Shown here: positions 1 through 11,751 of the stretch, piece after piece
Position numbering within the stretch: the stretch's first letter is position 1
Layout: the number at the start of each line of letters is the position of its first letter
Origin: Plicaturopsis crispa FD-325 SS-3
Taxonomy: Eukaryota; Basidiomycota; Agaricomycetes; Amylocorticiales; Amylocorticiaceae
Assembly: GCA_000827205.1 (NCBI GenBank)
Contig: KN832566.1
Coordinates: forward strand, 913,565 to 977,564
Direction of reading: 5' to 3'
DNA: 64,000 nt
Position numbers and translations under genes: made by a program
Notes under the pieces: model-generated
Databases searched by the model: none
Told to the model about the DNA's origin: nothing
Seen by the model: only the letters and a program-made list of their open reading frames with translations

Positions 1-706
1 TCCAAATCCTCGACGAAGGAATCATCACCGACAGTCAAGGCCGGAAAGTTGACTTTAGGGTGAGATCATTTCACGGGTCGCTCATTGCACCACATATTCA
101 CGCTTCCATTGTAGAATACGATCATCTGCCTGACAAGCAATCTGGGCAGCGACATCTTAGCGCACCCCACAGCATGCGACGCCAACGGCGTCGTGACTCC
201 CTCCGCACGCGACGAAGTCATCGAACGCACAACGGAATACTTCCCCCCGGAACTCGTCAACCGGCTCGACTCCCTCCTCGTCTTCAACAAACTGTCCCGT
301 GAGTCCATACTCCAGGTGGTATCGCTGCGTCTCGCGGACGTTGCTGGCCGTCTGAAGGATCGGAGAATCTCGCTGGACGTGGACGACGCCGCTCGGGACT
401 GGCTTGCAAACGCGGGCTACTCCGATGTGTATGGGGCTAGGGCTATCGCGCGGATAGTGCGTACCGACGTGCTGTTCCCTCTCGCGCAAAAGATACTGCG
501 TGGCACTGTCAGGTATGTCGTTCTCGGGATAGTGGAAGGTTGAGTTGTAGGTGCTGACGTTTCTTGATAGGGATGGAGATACGGTGACTATCCGTGTCGA
601 TGATGGAAAGCTCACTATCCTGGACAACCATCTGCCCGATGCGTCTGTCGAGGCAGGCAGCTCGATTGCTAAACCACCGACAGACGGGGAAGGGCCATCC
701 CTTTAG
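1..706 (+). CDS. HSP78: Mitochondrial ClpB/Hsp78-type AAA+ disaggregase, C-terminal part (5' end outside window)
   Basis: Three exons are visible: 1-59, 115-512 and 571-706 (stop TAG 704-706), with introns 60-114 and 513-570 bounded by GT..AG. The spliced protein reads through the end of the second AAA+ domain (ILDEGIITDSQGRKVDF, TIICLTSNLGSDIL, YFPPELVNRLDSLLVF) and the small C-terminal D2 domain with the GYSDVYGARAIAR sensor-2 region. Proteins of this family are hexameric ATP-driven disaggregases working with Hsp70. The short tail ending DGEGPSL, without the acidic extension usual in cytosolic Hsp104, and the KLTILDNH-type end fit the mitochondrial Hsp78 branch better than Hsp104. The assignment to ClpB is firm; Hsp78 rather than Hsp104 is an inference. 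Confidence 0.9.
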
Positions 707-980
707 ACTGCATGTTGATCTTGTATCATTATCCTCCCCTCACTTACCACTGGACCTGAACCACCACTCCACCAATGTAGCCTTACCTTGTTTTTACATT
801 TTCATACCAACTACCCAGTAATATATGAACTATCTTCATGTCGATACCTTTCATTCGACTGAGCACCGAGTTCGACAATGAGCGTTGCACCAAATATAGA
901 CCCCTTCCATCGTTCAAGTCCTAGATACACATATAATATACAGTGAGTAGAGAAAGTATATCATACTATATGGTGCCTCT

Positions 981-3601
981 CTAACGAGTCTCTCCCAGTC
1001 CCTCCAGTGCTGCCGTTGTGCGTAGTATAAGCGCGCTCTGACACTCGCGTCAATACAAGACTTCTCAAAGCATAGTAAGAGACGCACCTGCATACTATAC
1101 TTCCCCTGCAGATCATTGGCCCCGTAAGCCATGGAGAAAACGCCAGAGGAACACGGGAACGTACCTTTCTCGCTTTAGCCGATCCTTCAAGCGGTCTGCC
1201 TGCAACAGATTCTCGTGAACAAGATGAACATATGGCTAGAATGCACCCTGCGTACCGGAGAGAACTAGATCGAAGTGCTCCCGTGCCTTCACATCCTTAC
1301 CCATACACGCGTACAGTCGCCCCAGCTCGTAATCTAGCTCAGACGTAGTCACGTCAATGCATATGCACAATCAATGCAGATCCCAGGCTACGTACGCGCA
1401 TGGTAGATAATATAATGGTCGAGCTTAATGGACTCAGCGTGCTGTATAACGGCGTTGAAAGCGCGCTGCGCCCGAGTGGACGCTAAGCTCTGCGTGATGC
1501 CGATATCCTCTGCTGGATCGACTACAGCATCCGCATCCTAGACCACCGCACAGAATGAGCATCCGAGCGCGCAAGAAAGATCGTGAAAAATGACCGTGTA
1601 GGCGATGTATCGCATGCACACGCCCTCCAGGAAATGCACCAACGCGTAATCGTCCCAGTAGGCCTGGCCGTTTTCGTATGTTTGCGGGTCGTGCTCGTGT
1701 GCTTTCAGCCTCGCGAGTGCCCCATCGATTTCCGGGAGCATTTTACGCACTAGGACGGCACGCGGAGCATGCGTGATACCGAGGAAGAGGTATGCGAATT
1801 CGAGGGCCGGCAGGACGAGGCGGTTTCCCTGAGTTTCAAATTTACGTGCTTTGCGCGCAATGAATTTCTATCGAGGGCATCGCGACGTCAGTAGCATGTA
1901 TAGGCGACTGGGCACGACTATCTACCTCGACTGGTATTGACTTGCCGGCTATCTTGTGGATGACGCTTGGAATCCGGCGAAGGCTTTGCGTAGCCTCTGC
2001 CTCATTCTCTGCGCCTCCAAGCTGTAAGAGACATACAGACATGCCGTATGCATAGCATGCCCGGCTCCAAGTGGCTTCGGCGTCCAGTTTGCGCCAGTAA
2101 TGGAGCGACGCCGGTATATCCCAAAGAGCAAAATTGCAGATGGCGATTTCCCAAAAGGAGATGTAGTGGAGGTTGTGATATTGGCTCTGGACTGCCATCG
2201 CCTTTTCGTAGCTCCGGATCGCTCGCTCGGGCTGGCTCCGGAGAAGCCGGAGACGCCCCTCGCCGAACAAAAAGAATACGCCTGACGACCCACGGGAGGA
2301 TGAGTTTCGACAATAGAACGAAGTAAAGTCGCAGAGGATAATGACCTTCAGGATACCGTTTGACGTTCCAGTCTAGCATTATCTGTGCCAGGGACATGTC
2401 GACGCCTTTGAACACAAAGCTGGAAATCACGAGATGAAATACAAGCAGCGCGATGTCGGCTATACTGCGACGAAGGCCTTCGTCCTCTGTGAAGACATGT
2501 CATTGACGAAACCGTCCATAAGAAATGCATCTCGGTTACTGACCAGCACTGATAGTAGGCTCTGAGGATTCCTTGCTCCAGCCCCCAGCGTCCATGAGCA
2601 AACGCAGCCCGGTTTCTCGGTCACCATGATAACCGAACAGTTCAGCAACGGATACAACTGTTTTTGGCATGAGGCTAAGAAGCATGTTGGAGGCACCGAC
2701 GCCAAGCTGGACGCCTGACCGGAAATCCTTGTCGAGGGACTTGTCTTCGGGGCCTTCGCCCCTGCGCCCCGCCTCTTCGTCCAGCAGTGCGACATACTTG
2801 CCGAGGCTCAAGTACACGTTTATTGTAGTGCGGAAACTCATCCTGGCAGAATGATATGTTAGACTATTACTTACTGGCTGGTGCGATCCTGTACGCTTAC
2901 GCTTCCTTGATGAAACCCAACCAATTCCCTGAGCTGACTGAGCCGATTAAAGCCTAGTCGGTACGTGAGGAGAGATAGTAAACTATTGATAGAGCTGGTT
3001 TCTACCTTGGCAAAGGTTGTTTCAGCGTATAACAGCTCCGCGTGTCTTTGGACTGGCGTCATCGCTTTAAACGCGTCGAACCCCGAGGCGCCCCACAAGA
3101 TGCCGGACACTTGGGAGACGATAGACCTAGAGGGCGCACGGTGCTTTGCTGCCAGTGAGCAGCCGTGGTTCAGGAATTTGAGTGCATCTGCCAAGTCCTG
3201 CGAGATGCAAATGTCAATTTCTGGCGCCCCTATTGAATGCAGCAGTCAGGAGTCACTCCAGCTCACCTTGTCCTCGTACGACATCAGCGCTTTCAAACAT
3301 TGTATAAGGCTGTATCCCGATGTGATGTAAAGCCGTTCTCTTCCAAAAAAATTAACACCGCGCATATTATAAGCGCGAAGTCTGACACGTCATACCTTTT
3401 TGGATCGATTTGGTCGCAATACTCTTCGGACTCGACCATGGAAGAGTTAAGAAACAGTGCGGCCGCATATTTTATGGCAGGAAGATCCTCCAGAGCTCGT
3501 TCCGGACTGTACGACCCAGCGGGCGCTGGCGGGACTGGGGTACTCCTTGTCGGTGACGTTGGCAGTGCTCCACTGTTCGGATTGCTGGAACTAGATGCCA
3601 T
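981..3601 (-). CDS. IML2: IML2/TTC39-family tetratricopeptide protein
   Basis: Start ATG is at 3599-3601 (MASSSSNPNSGALPTSP, a Ser/Pro-rich leader) and stop TAG at 981-983. Many short introns interrupt the gene. Clear segments are SLIQCLKALMSYEDK, a long exon around 3010-3200 (FLNHGCSLAAKHRA, ASGFDAFKAMTPVQRHAELLYAE), ALIGSVSSGNWLGFIKEA, NMLLSLMPKTVVSVAELFGYHGDRETGL in parts, LFGEGR-type helices near 2270 (RAIRSYEKAM), and a last exon ending ALILRTTAALEGLGETR. This order matches the Iml2/TTC39 family, in which yeast Iml2 is linked to lipid-droplet-dependent clearance of inclusion bodies. The gene runs tail-to-tail with Hsp78 (275 bases between stops) and is divergent from the K+ transporter. 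Exact exon borders in 1140-2000 were not all resolved. Confidence 0.85.
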
Positions 3602-4261
3602 AATGGAAGAGTTGCAGTTTCGATATTCAATGATATTTTGGGGTCTCGAAAGTGATCATGCAGGTAAATTGCGAGGGACGAATGTCATGGAAGATGCTGT
3701 TCGTTGCGGCCGCTGGCTTGACCGGAACAAGAGAGCCTTCCCGATTTGGGTGGTTCGTAGCTGCAGCGGTGTGCTTGGTCTTGTTTGGCATCGCCGTCTT
3801 GACGAAGAACCACCGACTGGCAACGCGTTCTTCCTTGGTTCGTGCTCAAACTCCACGATCACCACAGCTAGGAATTAACCCAGCAGGCTTCGCACCTGTT
3901 TAACAGCAATTGCAGAATCTTAGCGCCGTATGGAAAGCCTCTCACGAACTGTTCAAAGTCTTATCAACACCTTCTTGTTGGCGACCGGCGGAAACTACTT
4001 ACATAGGCGATCCTATGGCTAAAACAGCGCAGCCGCGTTTTCAGGGGTCTCGATATGAGCGGTATTCGCTATTCCTGCGCTGTTGGCCACCTTTGCGCCT
4101 GATAATCTACATTCGGTTGCAGGCACCGCCATGAGCGATCCCTACCCCTCGCATCCGTGCACCCCTCTGTATCTTATTTAAAGTGTCGAATTCTCCCATT
4201 TTGATGTTCTCTTCCACCTTGTGCCTTCGCATCCTGTCCAATCCAGCCTTCTGCATATCCC
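3602..4261. other. Divergent intergenic region between IML2-like gene and K+ transporter
   Basis: Both neighbouring genes start outward from this 660-base stretch, so it should hold both promoters. Short open frames inside it (for example 3656-3865 on the minus strand) show no recognisable protein and I do not call them genes. Confidence 0.5.
4174..4182 (+). promoter_or_regulatory. TATA-like box of the K+ transporter gene
   Basis: TTATTTAAA lies about 80 bases upstream of the chosen ATG at 4262, followed by a pyrimidine-rich stretch (ccattttgatgttctcttcc) as often seen at fungal transcription starts. Position and composition are the only evidence. Confidence 0.35.
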
Positions 4262-7200
4262 ATGTCCTCGAAGTTCTATCCTGTCTCTCTGGAGACTGGG
4301 ACCGGTCTCAAGCGGCAAGCGCCGAAGACGACAGGGATTGCTCTCCTCCTGTTGACCGTTCAGTCGTTAGGTATCGTCGAATTACCTCCTTTTCATCGTC
4401 GCCATTGCTAACAGACTCTACTGTCCGCAAGGAATTATATACTCTGACATCGGAACGTCGCCCCTGTATGTTCTCAACGGAATATGGCCCGCAAGTGGAT
4501 TAGCTCCCTCCAAAGAGGACGTGATAGGCGGCATAAGCGCCATCATCTGGTCTATAACGTTGTTAGCACTGATAAAATATGTATGTGTCTACACTCGTCT
4601 CCCCGGTTGTTCACTCTTACGCTCTGTACAGGTCATTATATCGTTGTACTTCGGAACCACTGAGGGTAAGCTGTCCTTGTCTCTCAGGGCAACATCTATT
4701 CTCAGACCGATGATGTAGGTGAAGGAGGGACATTTGCTTTGTTCCAAGGCTTGTACCCGCCGGAGGATATCGACTTCGACTGTGATCGAACTTTAACCGG
4801 CGACAGTTACAACAAAACTACGGCTGTCAAGAGTGACAAGTATCGCCTCACAAAGACACTTCGCTGGCCGTTGTTAGTCTGGGTCAGCATCTGCCTCGAG
4901 TTACACCCGCTCCTCTCGTCTCATCGCTCACGATTCTACATGACCACTGTAGTGTCTCTTCGGGACCAGCCTCACAATCGCGGACGGCATCTTTACACCC
5001 GCTGTTTCCGTTACAAGCGCAGTTGCGGGTATAGCCATCGCAAAGCCGTCCATCATAGCCGACGTCACACCGATATCTATTGTGGGCTCATCATCCAATC
5101 CAGCTGATGGCCGTTAACCTCTAGAACATGTAGGCACTACTAGTCGTCTTGTTCATTGCACAGCGCTTTGGAACGGCAAAACTGGCAGTTTTGTTCGCCC
5201 CGAGTAAAGTGTCTCTGTCACTTCTGAAGTCACCGCGTAATTGAGTGTCTCACAGTTGCGCTTATATGGTTTGTTTTACTCTTTGCGACCGGGATTTACA
5301 ACATCACCTTCTATCCGGGTATCTTTCGTGCATTCGATCCTTCGCGTGCTATAATGCGTAAGCAATTCCATCTTTCTCTACTTATTTTGGTACTCACACG
5401 TTGTCGATAAGTTTTCGTCCGCACTGGGAATTATGACCTCCTCGCTGGCGTCCTTCTTGCCTTGACTGGTTGTGAAGCAGTATTCGCAAAGTAAGACCGC
5501 CCATGAGCATAGCTTCCACCCGTTAAAGCTTGATTTCAGTCTCGGTCAATTCAACGCACTGTCCATTCGGGTACGGGCGGTGCTCACATCTAACGCACTC
5601 TGTACTAATCATGCAGATAGATATCTTTCACAGGAGTCGTATACCCTTCCCTCTGCTTAGCCTACCTTGGTCAAGGCGCCCGGCTTATCGACGGCGGTGA
5701 CACCGTCCTCTCCAACATATTTTACCAGACTATTCCTGGACCGACCGGCGGCGCCATTTACTGGTATGTCTCCAACGGTACAAAACTTCATGTTTTACTC
5801 ATAGGATTACGTAGGATTGTCTTCGTGTTTGCGATTTTGGCAACGGTACATGACGCTTGACCCAGCAGTTAGAGCGGCTCGCTCACTCTCGCTGTCCAGA
5901 TCATCGCCTCCCAGTCTATGATCACCGCGACATTCTCGTTGGTACAGCAGATCGTGAATTTGAATAGTCTCCCGAGGTAAGCCCCATGCGACAGTGGTAG
6001 CTCAAATGCCTTCCAGTCTTATCAGAATATTCTAGCATACGCCTTATCAACACCTCGGAAACTCACCAGGGACAGATCTACGTCCCAACTGTTAATTGGA
6101 CCTGTGAGCTTTCATGTCTTCTAGAAAGTGCGCTCAATGTGACTTACTCCCTGCTCTCAGTGATGGCCTTGACCATCATTGTCGTTGCCGCGTTCAAGAG
6201 CTCCACGGCCCTATCCAACGCATACGGGTATGGCGAGTTCATCATGTCGACAATATATGCAGCTCAACATGCCTACAGATTCTCGGTCGCTACCGTCATG
6301 TTCTCAACGTCAATATTGCTCGCTATCCAGATGAGATATGTCAAGCAGCTCCCGATCATCGTGGGACTGGCGTATTTCATTGTGTATGGTTTCCTCGACG
6401 GTGCGAATTGCTCATTCATCGCACGTTTGCCGTCAACCAATTTGTCCGTGCCAGGTCTCTTCTGGGGCGCTGCGCTGAAGAAGGTCCCGGAAGGCGCATG
6501 GGTGCCGCTGATGATTGGCGTTATCCTGTAAGCATTGCACCCTATGACGCTTCTCAGTCCATGCTCATGCATATATGCTCTCAGAATGCTCTTCATGACC
6601 TTCTGGACGTGGGCAAAAGGCCTTGAGGATGAGTTTGACGGGGCCCATCGTAAAAACCTGCGCCATATCATTCACGTGAAGGAGAAATCTATCGAGATCT
6701 CGGTCGACGCTCCACTCACCATGCAAGGAGAACACGCTGACGATGACATAGGCGAGGATGATGCTTACCACGTCCATCCGTCCAAAGAGGCCACCTATTA
6801 TCTGTCGAAGGCGGCCATGCCATCCGCGTCGGGCATGATTCCGACCGTGGAGAAGACCGAACTCGCACGCGTCGACACTTGTGCCATTTTCCACAAGCTC
6901 TCGAAAGGAAAAGGCGTGCCGCATACATTCACCGGTACATATTTTATTGTCTTCACATTTCCTTCGCTGAAACATTTGCAAACAGGTTTCCTTCGCCAGT
7001 GGCCCGCTCTGCCTCGTGTCGTAGTGAGTGGGCACTTTCTCATTAACTGGAGACATACTCTAACATTCTTCTTCCAGATATTCCTCTCCGTCTGCGTCCT
7101 TCCGCTGCCTCGAGTAGCATCTGAAGATCGCTATGTCGTTAGCAAAGCTAGGTCTGTGGAAGGTACGTAGTTCTCAATACCCATCTGTCTTCTCTCATTC

Positions 7201-7743
7201 TCAAGCGACTTCAAGGCTTTTATGGCGTCACGTACTACCTCGGATTCAGGGATAAGTTCGACGTGAAGATAGAAGAGATCATCAAACACATCTGCACGCT
7301 CGAGATCCAGGCGGACCCACATCATTCGTCTAGAACTGTCGACGAGATCAAGCGCGTCTCCGCGACTGCGACGCATCTGTACGTTGAGCCCTGATTTGGC
7401 TGCTATCCTCTGATCTCCGCGTATCTGACTTCGACGTGTCCTCCAGCGTACCACATTATCATGTAGTCAGCAAGCCGGTCCATTTCGGTAGGGCGTCTGC
7501 CGTCGTCAACTACATAAGAACCTTCCTCGTCGAGGAGCTCTATCATCGCCTGGGTGAGTTATCGTCCGTAATGAACATTCGAGATCGCCACTCACGTTTT
7601 TGCTTGCAGCTATAATGTTCCCGGAGACCGCCAATTGGTTGACTTCTGCCGACGAGTAAGTGTCTGTATCCTTGTCTATCGGGCCAGCGCTCTGATCATG
7701 AGTGGATAGGATAATCTACGTTGGTGTCAACGCACCCATTTAG
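4262..7743 (+). CDS. HAK1: High-affinity potassium transporter, HAK/KUP/Kup family
   Basis: The gene has more than ten short introns. The spliced protein begins MSSKFYPVSLETG and continues IIYSDIGTSPLYVLNGIWP, FGTTEGEGGTFALFQGLYP, FGTSLTIADGIFTPAVSVT, ATGIYNITFYPGIFRAFDP, GNYDLLAGVLLALTGCEAVF, GVVYPSLCLAYLGQGARLI, NIFYQTIPGPTGGAIYW, SQSMITATFSLVQQIVNLN and FWGAALKKVPEGAWVPLMIG. These are the signature segments of the K_trans (HAK/KUP) family in correct order. It predicts about 12 transmembrane helices plus a cytosolic C-terminal half ending IIYVGVNAPI (stop 7741-7743). The loop after LEDEFDGAHRKNLRH is acidic and variable. Role: K+ uptake across the plasma membrane, usually H+-coupled. The start is set by the first ATG in frame with the TVQSLGIIYSDIG exon. 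Confidence 0.93.
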
Positions 7744-7990
7744 TACCTTGTAGCTCCTCTGTGCAGACTCGTTTTGGACTTTCAGACCCTAACGGGGTAA
7801 AATGACGTGAAGATCTTTCAAATTCGAGCGTGGTTGTTATATTATACATAGAGGATATATTGTGGAGGAGATCACAAAAGAAACTCACGGGACGCACAGG
7901 TCATACATGACATGGATCCGTCATATCGCGTCCCAAACACTGCAAAGCTTATGCTGCGAACCAGCGCCTGCACCGTATACGCTACCACGA

Positions 7991-8952
7991 TCATGCAGCG
8001 TTTGATGTTCTGGTAATAGATATGCGGGCTTTGCGGATAAGACTTTCCGTCCGCGTGACCGCAGATCTGACGGACGGGGCCTGCAAGAGACTTGTGAGAC
8101 GAGCGAGCACTCGGAGAAGAAGATAAGCACGTACATGCGCGAGCCTCATCTTCCGCAGATGGCTATTGACAGAATCAAAATCGGAAGCATGATTTCTGGG
8201 CTTCAACTTCACGTTCGCTGGGCGGGTCTTGCGCTGCCATCGCTGCACAAAACACGGAGGTCAGTGATTATCAGTGCATCATGCGGCAAGGGAGACTTTA
8301 CCAGTAATTCGAGTTCGTACGCTCGGTGTTGGTCGGGCGTCATGTCTTCCCATTCGCCCATTTTGCTGTTGAACATGTCCCGAATGAATTGCAACTCGGC
8401 AGGTCCAAAATGGTATGTGCCTTCAGGAGGAATCGTATCGGATGGAAATATTTTCCATCGAACATCCACGTATCGGTTCCGCGGCCGGTATGGGCAAGCA
8501 ATGACCCATTGAGGAGAGGGATTCATCCAGTCCGGGGTTGTGTGGATATGTTCCCGCGACGAGCACGACTCCATGTTGTGCGGCGTGTGGACGGGGACGA
8601 AGAAGTGGCGGTAGATTCTTGGCATGTCCTGAATGTTTTCTAGACCACCGACTGTGGCCATAAGGCACACCACGGGAGCCCATATCTCGTTCGCATCCCA
8701 GGTTGAGGGCTTTTTCACATCGTAGATCACACACGGCCGGGTTTTTCCAGCATACGGATTGGCCTCCAAAAATGCCAGAGTATCGCGAGTTGTCCTTGTG
8801 CACATAGAGACACGGCTGGTGGCGAAAAGGTCGTAGAACGGATTGTTGATCGAAGCAGGGATTGCGCATATGTCACCACGTACAAGGGGGAGTGACCGTC
8901 TGTCCTCGGCGTCAGATACACGGGGCGTTTTGCAAAGCGCGCGATCAGGCAT
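7991..8952 (-). CDS. Orphan family A protein A1 (possible MazF/PemK-like fold)
   Basis: Two exons, 8302-8952 and 7991-8242, joined across a GT..AG intron, give 300 residues. An in-frame ATG further out (9036) exists, but the one at 8952 (MPDRALCKTPRVSD) aligns better with the paralogue A2. Shared blocks with A2 are INNPFYDL, AGKTRPCVIYDV, VVCLMATVGGLENI, HFFVPVHTP, HIHTTPDW and QWVIACPYRP. The last exon is basic (RWQRKTRPANVKLKPRN). No catalytic family is recognised. The pattern GD-I, then RPCV and a downstream CLMAT strand loosely resembles MazF/PemK-type proteins, but this is a guess. It is minus-strand, 247 bases from the K+ transporter stop. Confidence 0.7.
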
Positions 8953-11189
8953 TTTGAGCAGATGGAATGGGAGGAGATGGGATGTGGTTAGGACCGACAA
9001 ATCACAGCACAACGCCTCAGAATTTTCCGCGGCCATATTCCTCAGAAATTGTCAGATTTCTCCTCAATATGCGAGCAATTTCCTTCAAAGTTCCTGGCCG
9101 GCAACTCTTGCTGAATTTACTCAATTTCCGTACAATATCATTACAATTTGACACAGAATATCGAGCAATTTACCAGCAATATGCTTCCCTGGTCACCTAT
9201 TGGTACTATCGGTTTAGTCGCCACTACGCACGCGTATGCCCTTCCACGAACGAGCCGTAACACGAGGATGAAGATAGTTGTATTCACGTAGTATTGGAAC
9301 TCACACACGAGCGAGAGACGGCACACAGGCCCGGAGAAACTGCGACACACGAGGACCAAACACTGTACAAGTGCGCGTGAATGGAGCGCACAACCGCACA
9401 GAACGCAGGCCGCAGTCCATATACTTCCGTTCTACGGGTTTGGAGCCCTGCTCTGTGCCTGGAACACGTTTGCTTAGCCGCGGATCGACGCCAATCTGGA
9501 GTTACAGGCCAGCTTACCCGTATGCAAGACATGTCTACGCTTGCGCTCGCTTGGTTCGACTGCCTCCCGCGAATGCACGCGCTGCGCATATGGTACCGAG
9601 AACGATGCCCCTAAACGTGAAGGTCCCGCGGAGGCTGTATCGAATACGGCAGGGTCGCTGTGTAAGTACTACGGACGGTCAATGACAAGCTTATGAAGTG
9701 CTCACCACCGCCCGATTACAAACCGCGAGCTCGTACCCGTCAAGCGCTCTATCGGCATTGTCCAAATCGTGAGGTAGCTTCGGTAGCAGGTAGGGGGCGA
9801 GTACAACGTTCGTAGAAACGGTTGTTCGAGGGCGGGGCAATTTCCTGGATTGAAAGAAGGTGTGTGAGCCAGCATCACTAGCCTAGTGGCACCACGAGCA
9901 CCTACCGTCCACGTCTACGCGCATCAGTACGCTCGCATCCACGCGCGTGCAGGAGCGCCGCGCACGCGACTTTTTGCGCATGCGAGCGGGGTGTGCAGTG
10001 GCAAGCCCGTATTGATTCCCGCGGGCCGCGACGACCCTACGCGGCGGCCTCCTCGTACCCCGTCGAGCGGCCTATCCACCAGACTCGATCTTAAGCACCG
10101 GTCACACAGGAAAAAAGAAGGACACGACGAACCGTTCTGCAAGAGTCCCTACGCGAAACATTTCGCTGGTCAGTCGACCAGCTTCTCGCTACAGCCACAG
10201 AGTGCACACCTGTATGCACTTGTCTCGAGTATTGCTGGATGTGTAGAGTTGTCAGGGATGGAGATATGGGGGGCGGATGGACGGGCGGACGGGCGCACTG
10301 TGTAACTCGCGGAGAAATGATAAATGATACGGTGTCCACCGCGAGAGGCCGGGAACATCGCATAAAACCCGGGTCACGACGCAACACAACATTACCAATT
10401 GCAATGCAACCTATGCTCCATACACCACCCGTCGATCCTCAACTAACACGCGGGAACTAAAAGTAATGACGAACTCACACGCACAGTGTCGACCAAGTGG
10501 CCGAAAAGAACACGACTAACGCCGGCTGCATCCTGAGAATGGGACGCGATGTGTCAGAGACGTGGTCAATCTCGCAGCTGCTGTTTCTAGATCCAGGTCA
10601 GGCTGGGATAGGGTGAGACAGTACGCACAAATATCGCGTCCATTTCAATCTCGTGCCGATCGGGCGGGATCGCGACCTTCCAGGACTATGAACACTGCCT
10701 TAGGTTGTTCTTGTTCGTCGCACCGAAGGCCTTGTGCAGTGCGATGGGGTGGATCCTCGTTCTAGAATAGCTGGACTGCCTAGCGTGTCCGGTGGATGCT
10801 TCACGGGGCTCCTTTGGATAAGATATCTGTTTGCTTTTTGAATCTCGTCGGGTGGTCCTGTAAGCCAGTCACAAGTACACCCAACTCATGGTCTTGGTCG
10901 TCTGAATCCAGCTTTCTGGGTACGTAGGGATTGATTGCGAATTTTGACGTGGACGTTGAGAAGAGAGGAGGACGCGCGTCGACTTTGCGTTTGACGCGAA
11001 GTCCTTCACGTGAAGTCCCACTGGGTACAGCTGATAATTTGACGTCGGTATATTGAGACGAACTTTGAGATTTCTCAACAATGTTGCGATGGTAAATTGT
11101 TCGTGAGGAAATTCTGGTGAAATTGTTACGAAATCTCAGGAATCGTAAGAATTACCTTCGCGCAAATTCTCCGACTTTGTGCTGTGAAT
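8953..11189. other. 2.2-kb gap without a convincing gene
   Basis: Several open frames of 70-140 codons occur (9278-9685 +, 9886-10305 +, 10091-10387 -), but none reads like a conserved protein and they overlap on both strands in GC-rich DNA. Two A+T-rich blocks rich in AAATTG/CAATTT words lie at about 9020-9180 and 11040-11180, next to the starts of A1 and the B1 fragment. Confidence 0.5.
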
Positions 11190-11320
11190 ATGGCGAGCAC
11201 CACGCGAACAGTGCCATCGACGACGGACCAGTACATTGTGTTCTCAACTGATCCTTTCAACACCTTCAGGTCTCTGAAAGATCCAGAGGTCGACGCTGTC
11301 ACTCGAGGAATGCATCAAGC
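11190..11320 (+). pseudogene. Family B fragment B1 (5' exon only)
   Basis: From ATG 11190 the frame reads MASTTRTVPSTTDQYIVFS followed by DPFNTFRSLKDPEVDAVTRG, the first-exon signature shared with B2 and B3. Similarity stops after TRGM; the KTxxGxT motif and the second exon with the MCxPIDPTT block are missing. The next 430 bases (11321-11751) contain no family B sequence that I can find before B2 begins. I read it as a truncated duplicate of the 5' exon, though it might still encode a short protein. Confidence 0.6.
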
Positions 11321-11751
11321 ATTGAATAATAATATTGAACGCCTTCGGAAGTGGCGCCACACTGGGCAACGTCACGTGTCATGCAGCGCTTCAGCTGTCG
11401 ACTCTCGCGGTGGCTCGCCGCTTCGAACAACGATGTCTTTGCCTTGTGCAAGCTTGTGCAGCTGGCACCTTGCGTTGATAAATTTGACTTCAACGATAAG
11501 CACAAGTCTTTTGTTTTCTCCGCTTCTTGGTTGCTCACGCTTCTTTTCCAATGGCAACCTTGTTCCCGAGTCTTTTGTCTTGCGCTTGCATAGGAAATAT
11601 TGTGTCGGGTGCCACTCTTTTCATGTTTTTGCTTTAGCTCTTATAACTTCGGGACTGACTGCCGCGGGATGAAATCTTCCATATCCACCGTCACGGTAAC
11701 ATCCCGCGCCCGCGCACACAGACTCATCTTTGGTTATACAGACCGACGACC

